From: MED-G116 sp038147495
Lineage (GTDB): Bacteria; Pseudomonadota; Alphaproteobacteria; Puniceispirillales; Puniceispirillaceae
Assembly: GCA_038147495.1 (NCBI GenBank)
Contig: JAYQTT010000020.1
Coordinates: forward strand, 1 to 50,278
Reading direction: 5' to 3'
Length of the DNA: 50,278 nt
Part shown: one piece after another, positions 49,037 to 50,278 of the stretch
Numbering within the stretch: position 1 is the first letter of the stretch
Layout of the letters: each line of letters begins with the position of its first letter
Position numbers and translations under genes: made by a program
The notes under the pieces: model-generated
The model's input: the letters and a program-made list of their open reading frames with translations, nothing else
What the model was told of the DNA's origin: nothing
Databases searched by the model: none

Positions 49037-50278
49037 ATGGACGGCAAGCAGAACAAATCGGCCTTCATAAACATGGCCAGCCAAGATCGCGGAACCAAAT
49101 TCACATCATGGATTAATGTGGGCCTGGTCGCTGTTATCCTGTTGGCACTGGCGTTTTCGATCATCGCCTCTTCATTCCAGCGCTCGCGATTTGAAGCCGA
49201 ACTTCTCTATGAGGAGATGCCGAAAATTATCAAGGTGATCGCCGCGGCGGAGGATATGTCCGCCATATCCCTTGATCACCTGCTGAATGATAGCATTCAT
49301 TTCATCGGTATCCAGAAAGACGACACATTTCTTGCCCTTGTCGGCACACCCCCCACAACAGACGTGTCTCTTATCCCGATAACAGATTTTTTCCGCCCAC
49401 AATTGAAACTGGAAAACTTCATATCCTTTGTGAATCTGCTGAAAGATGAGGTGCCGCAAAACAGGTATTTTACCGATTTTCCGGGCTTTGATGGCGGTAT
49501 TATCGGCACATCACCCATCATCTATAAGCGTGACTTGACCCTGTTCTTTCTTGGAATTTTGACAATCTTCACCTCTTTTCTGGTGGCGGTATATATATTT
49601 GCAAGATGGTTGCTATGGCGGAACCTGTCTTATCCGCTCAACATGCTGGTCGAGACAATCAACGCCTTCAGCATCGATCCCACCATTGCCAGACCCTTGC
49701 CCCGCTTTGTTGTCCATTCACATGAATTCAAGCATGCGGCAAAGGCACTTGACCAACTTCAGCGCAGTACCATGTTTGCCCTGCGCCAGCGCGAGAGACT
49801 TGCCGACATTGGCGAAGCCGTCACCAAAATCAACCATGACATTCGCAATGTTCTGAGTTCTGCAACCCTTGTTGCCGATGCTCTGGTGGCGTCTGAAGAT
49901 CCGAAGGTAAGACGGTCTGCCCCGCATGTGGTGCGGTCACTTGAACAGGCCGTCGATCTTTGCCAATCGATGCTTGATTATTTGGTCGAGGCGCCACCGC
50001 CAAAGCCAGAGATCATCCAGATGGATGGCGTTGTTGATATGCTGAAATCTTCGAGTGGCCTTGAGGTGGACTATATCGGGCCGGATGAAATTTTTGTCGA
50101 TGACAAGATTTTGTCGCGTATCCTGATCAATCTGTCGCGCAATGCGCGGCTGGCCGGCGCCACCGATCTGCAGATAGATATCTGGCGCGCCGGGCATCTT
50201 GGCGTTATTGACATTCTCGATAATGGCCCCGGGATCACTGAGAAGGAACGAACAAGTCTGTTTCAACCGTTCAAATCG
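49037..50278 (+). CDS. Membrane sensor histidine kinase, N-terminal 414 residues (cut by window edge)
   Basis: Starts MDGKQNKSAFINMASQDRGT at 49037 and runs off the right end. Membrane helix 1 at about residues 26-47 (NVGLVAVILLALAFSIIASS), an extracytoplasmic sensor domain of about 115 residues without a recognised fold, helix 2 at about 168-190 (LFFLGILTIFTSFLVAVYIF), then a HAMP-like linker. Phosphoacceptor His267 lies in KINHDIRNVLSSATLVADAL; the N box is RILINLSRNARLAGATDLQI and the G1 box is VIDILDNGPGITEKER. The N-box asparagine pattern (N-L-S-R-N-A) and the H box (NHDIRN) are slightly atypical. No response regulator is in view; one may follow. Signal unknown. Confidence 0.88.
   Translation, partial: MDGKQNKSAFINMASQDRGTKFTSWINVGLVAVILLALAFSIIASSFQRSRFEAELLYEEMPKIIKVIAAAEDMSAISLDHLLNDSIHFIGIQKDDTFLALVGTPPTTDVSLIPITDFFRPQLKLENFISFVNLLKDEVPQNRYFTDFPGFDGGIIGTSPIIYKRDLTLFFLGILTIFTSFLVAVYIFARWLLWRNLSYPLNMLVETINAFSIDPTIARPLPRFVVHSHEFKHAAKALDQLQRSTMFALRQRERLADIGEAVTKINHDIRNVLSSATLVADALVASEDPKVRRSAPHVVRSLEQAVDLCQSMLDYLVEAPPPKPEIIQMDGVVDMLKSSSGLEVDYIGPDEIFVDDKILSRILINLSRNARLAGATDLQIDIWRAGHLGVIDILDNGPGITEKERTSLFQPFKS

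Overview
The window looks like chromosomal DNA of a marine-type alphaproteobacterium. SAR116/Rhodospirillales-like is my best guess, from gene order only. The supporting orders are tsaD-gpsA divergent from hemC-hemD-mitofilin-hemY, SRP RNA-dnaX-ybaB-recR, def-fmt-truA, rpmH-rnpA-yidD-yidC-engB, and cytochrome c-kdsB-pheA. Gene packing is tight, with many ATGA/TGATG overlaps and convergent neighbours that share a CTAG stop.

Region 1 (1-16.9 kb) is an accessory catabolic island, almost all on the minus strand and read right to left. A divergent AraC-family regulator (15.2-16.3 kb) flanks a polyamine-type ABC importer (binding protein, ATPase, two permeases). Then come a short-chain dehydrogenase and an aminoglycoside-phosphotransferase-like small-molecule kinase. 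A second unit starts at 9.04 kb: class III PLP enzyme, acylating aldehyde dehydrogenase, tandem-domain BMC shell protein, 150-aa BMC-associated protein, pentameric vertex protein, hexameric shell protein, second tandem shell protein, isochorismatase-fold hydrolase, a B12-dependent diol/glycerol dehydratase whose large and medium subunits are fused, its small subunit, and another short-chain dehydrogenase cut by the left edge. This is a complete bacterial microcompartment shell plus two routes to an aldehyde. One is the kinase/PLP-lyase route proposed for the Rhodococcus-Mycobacterium (RMM) compartment; the other is dehydratase chemistry of the Pdu type. Both could feed one encapsulated CoA-acylating aldehyde dehydrogenase. 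Matching bipartite sites (AAAATGTCAAATT...ATGTCAAGC) precede both units. This hybrid locus is the main discovery candidate.

Region 2 (17-24.2 kb) holds a tRNA-like gene, the haem cluster (hemY, mitofilin-like, hemD, hemC), tsaD, gpsA and an EVE-domain protein. Region 3 (24.2-32.5 kb) holds a lipid glycosylation trio, a MATE transporter, an M17 peptidase, a GhrA-like dehydrogenase, an IMPase-family phosphatase and a membrane cytochrome c. Region 4 (32.7-41.6 kb) holds kdsB, pheA, SRP RNA, dnaX, ybaB, recR, rmuC, def, fmt, truA and a membrane protein. Region 5 (41.6-50.3 kb) holds dapE, dapD, a HAD nucleotidase, argB, engB, yidC, yidD, rnpA, rpmH and a sensor kinase cut by the right edge.

Several genes (APH kinase, SDR, importer ATPase, hemY, mitofilin, hemC, M17 peptidase, ghrA, cytochrome c, yidC) are broken by single-base shifts. 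These hit essential genes, and most of those I checked are repaired by adding one base, often in a homopolymer. I read them mainly as sequence errors rather than gene decay.
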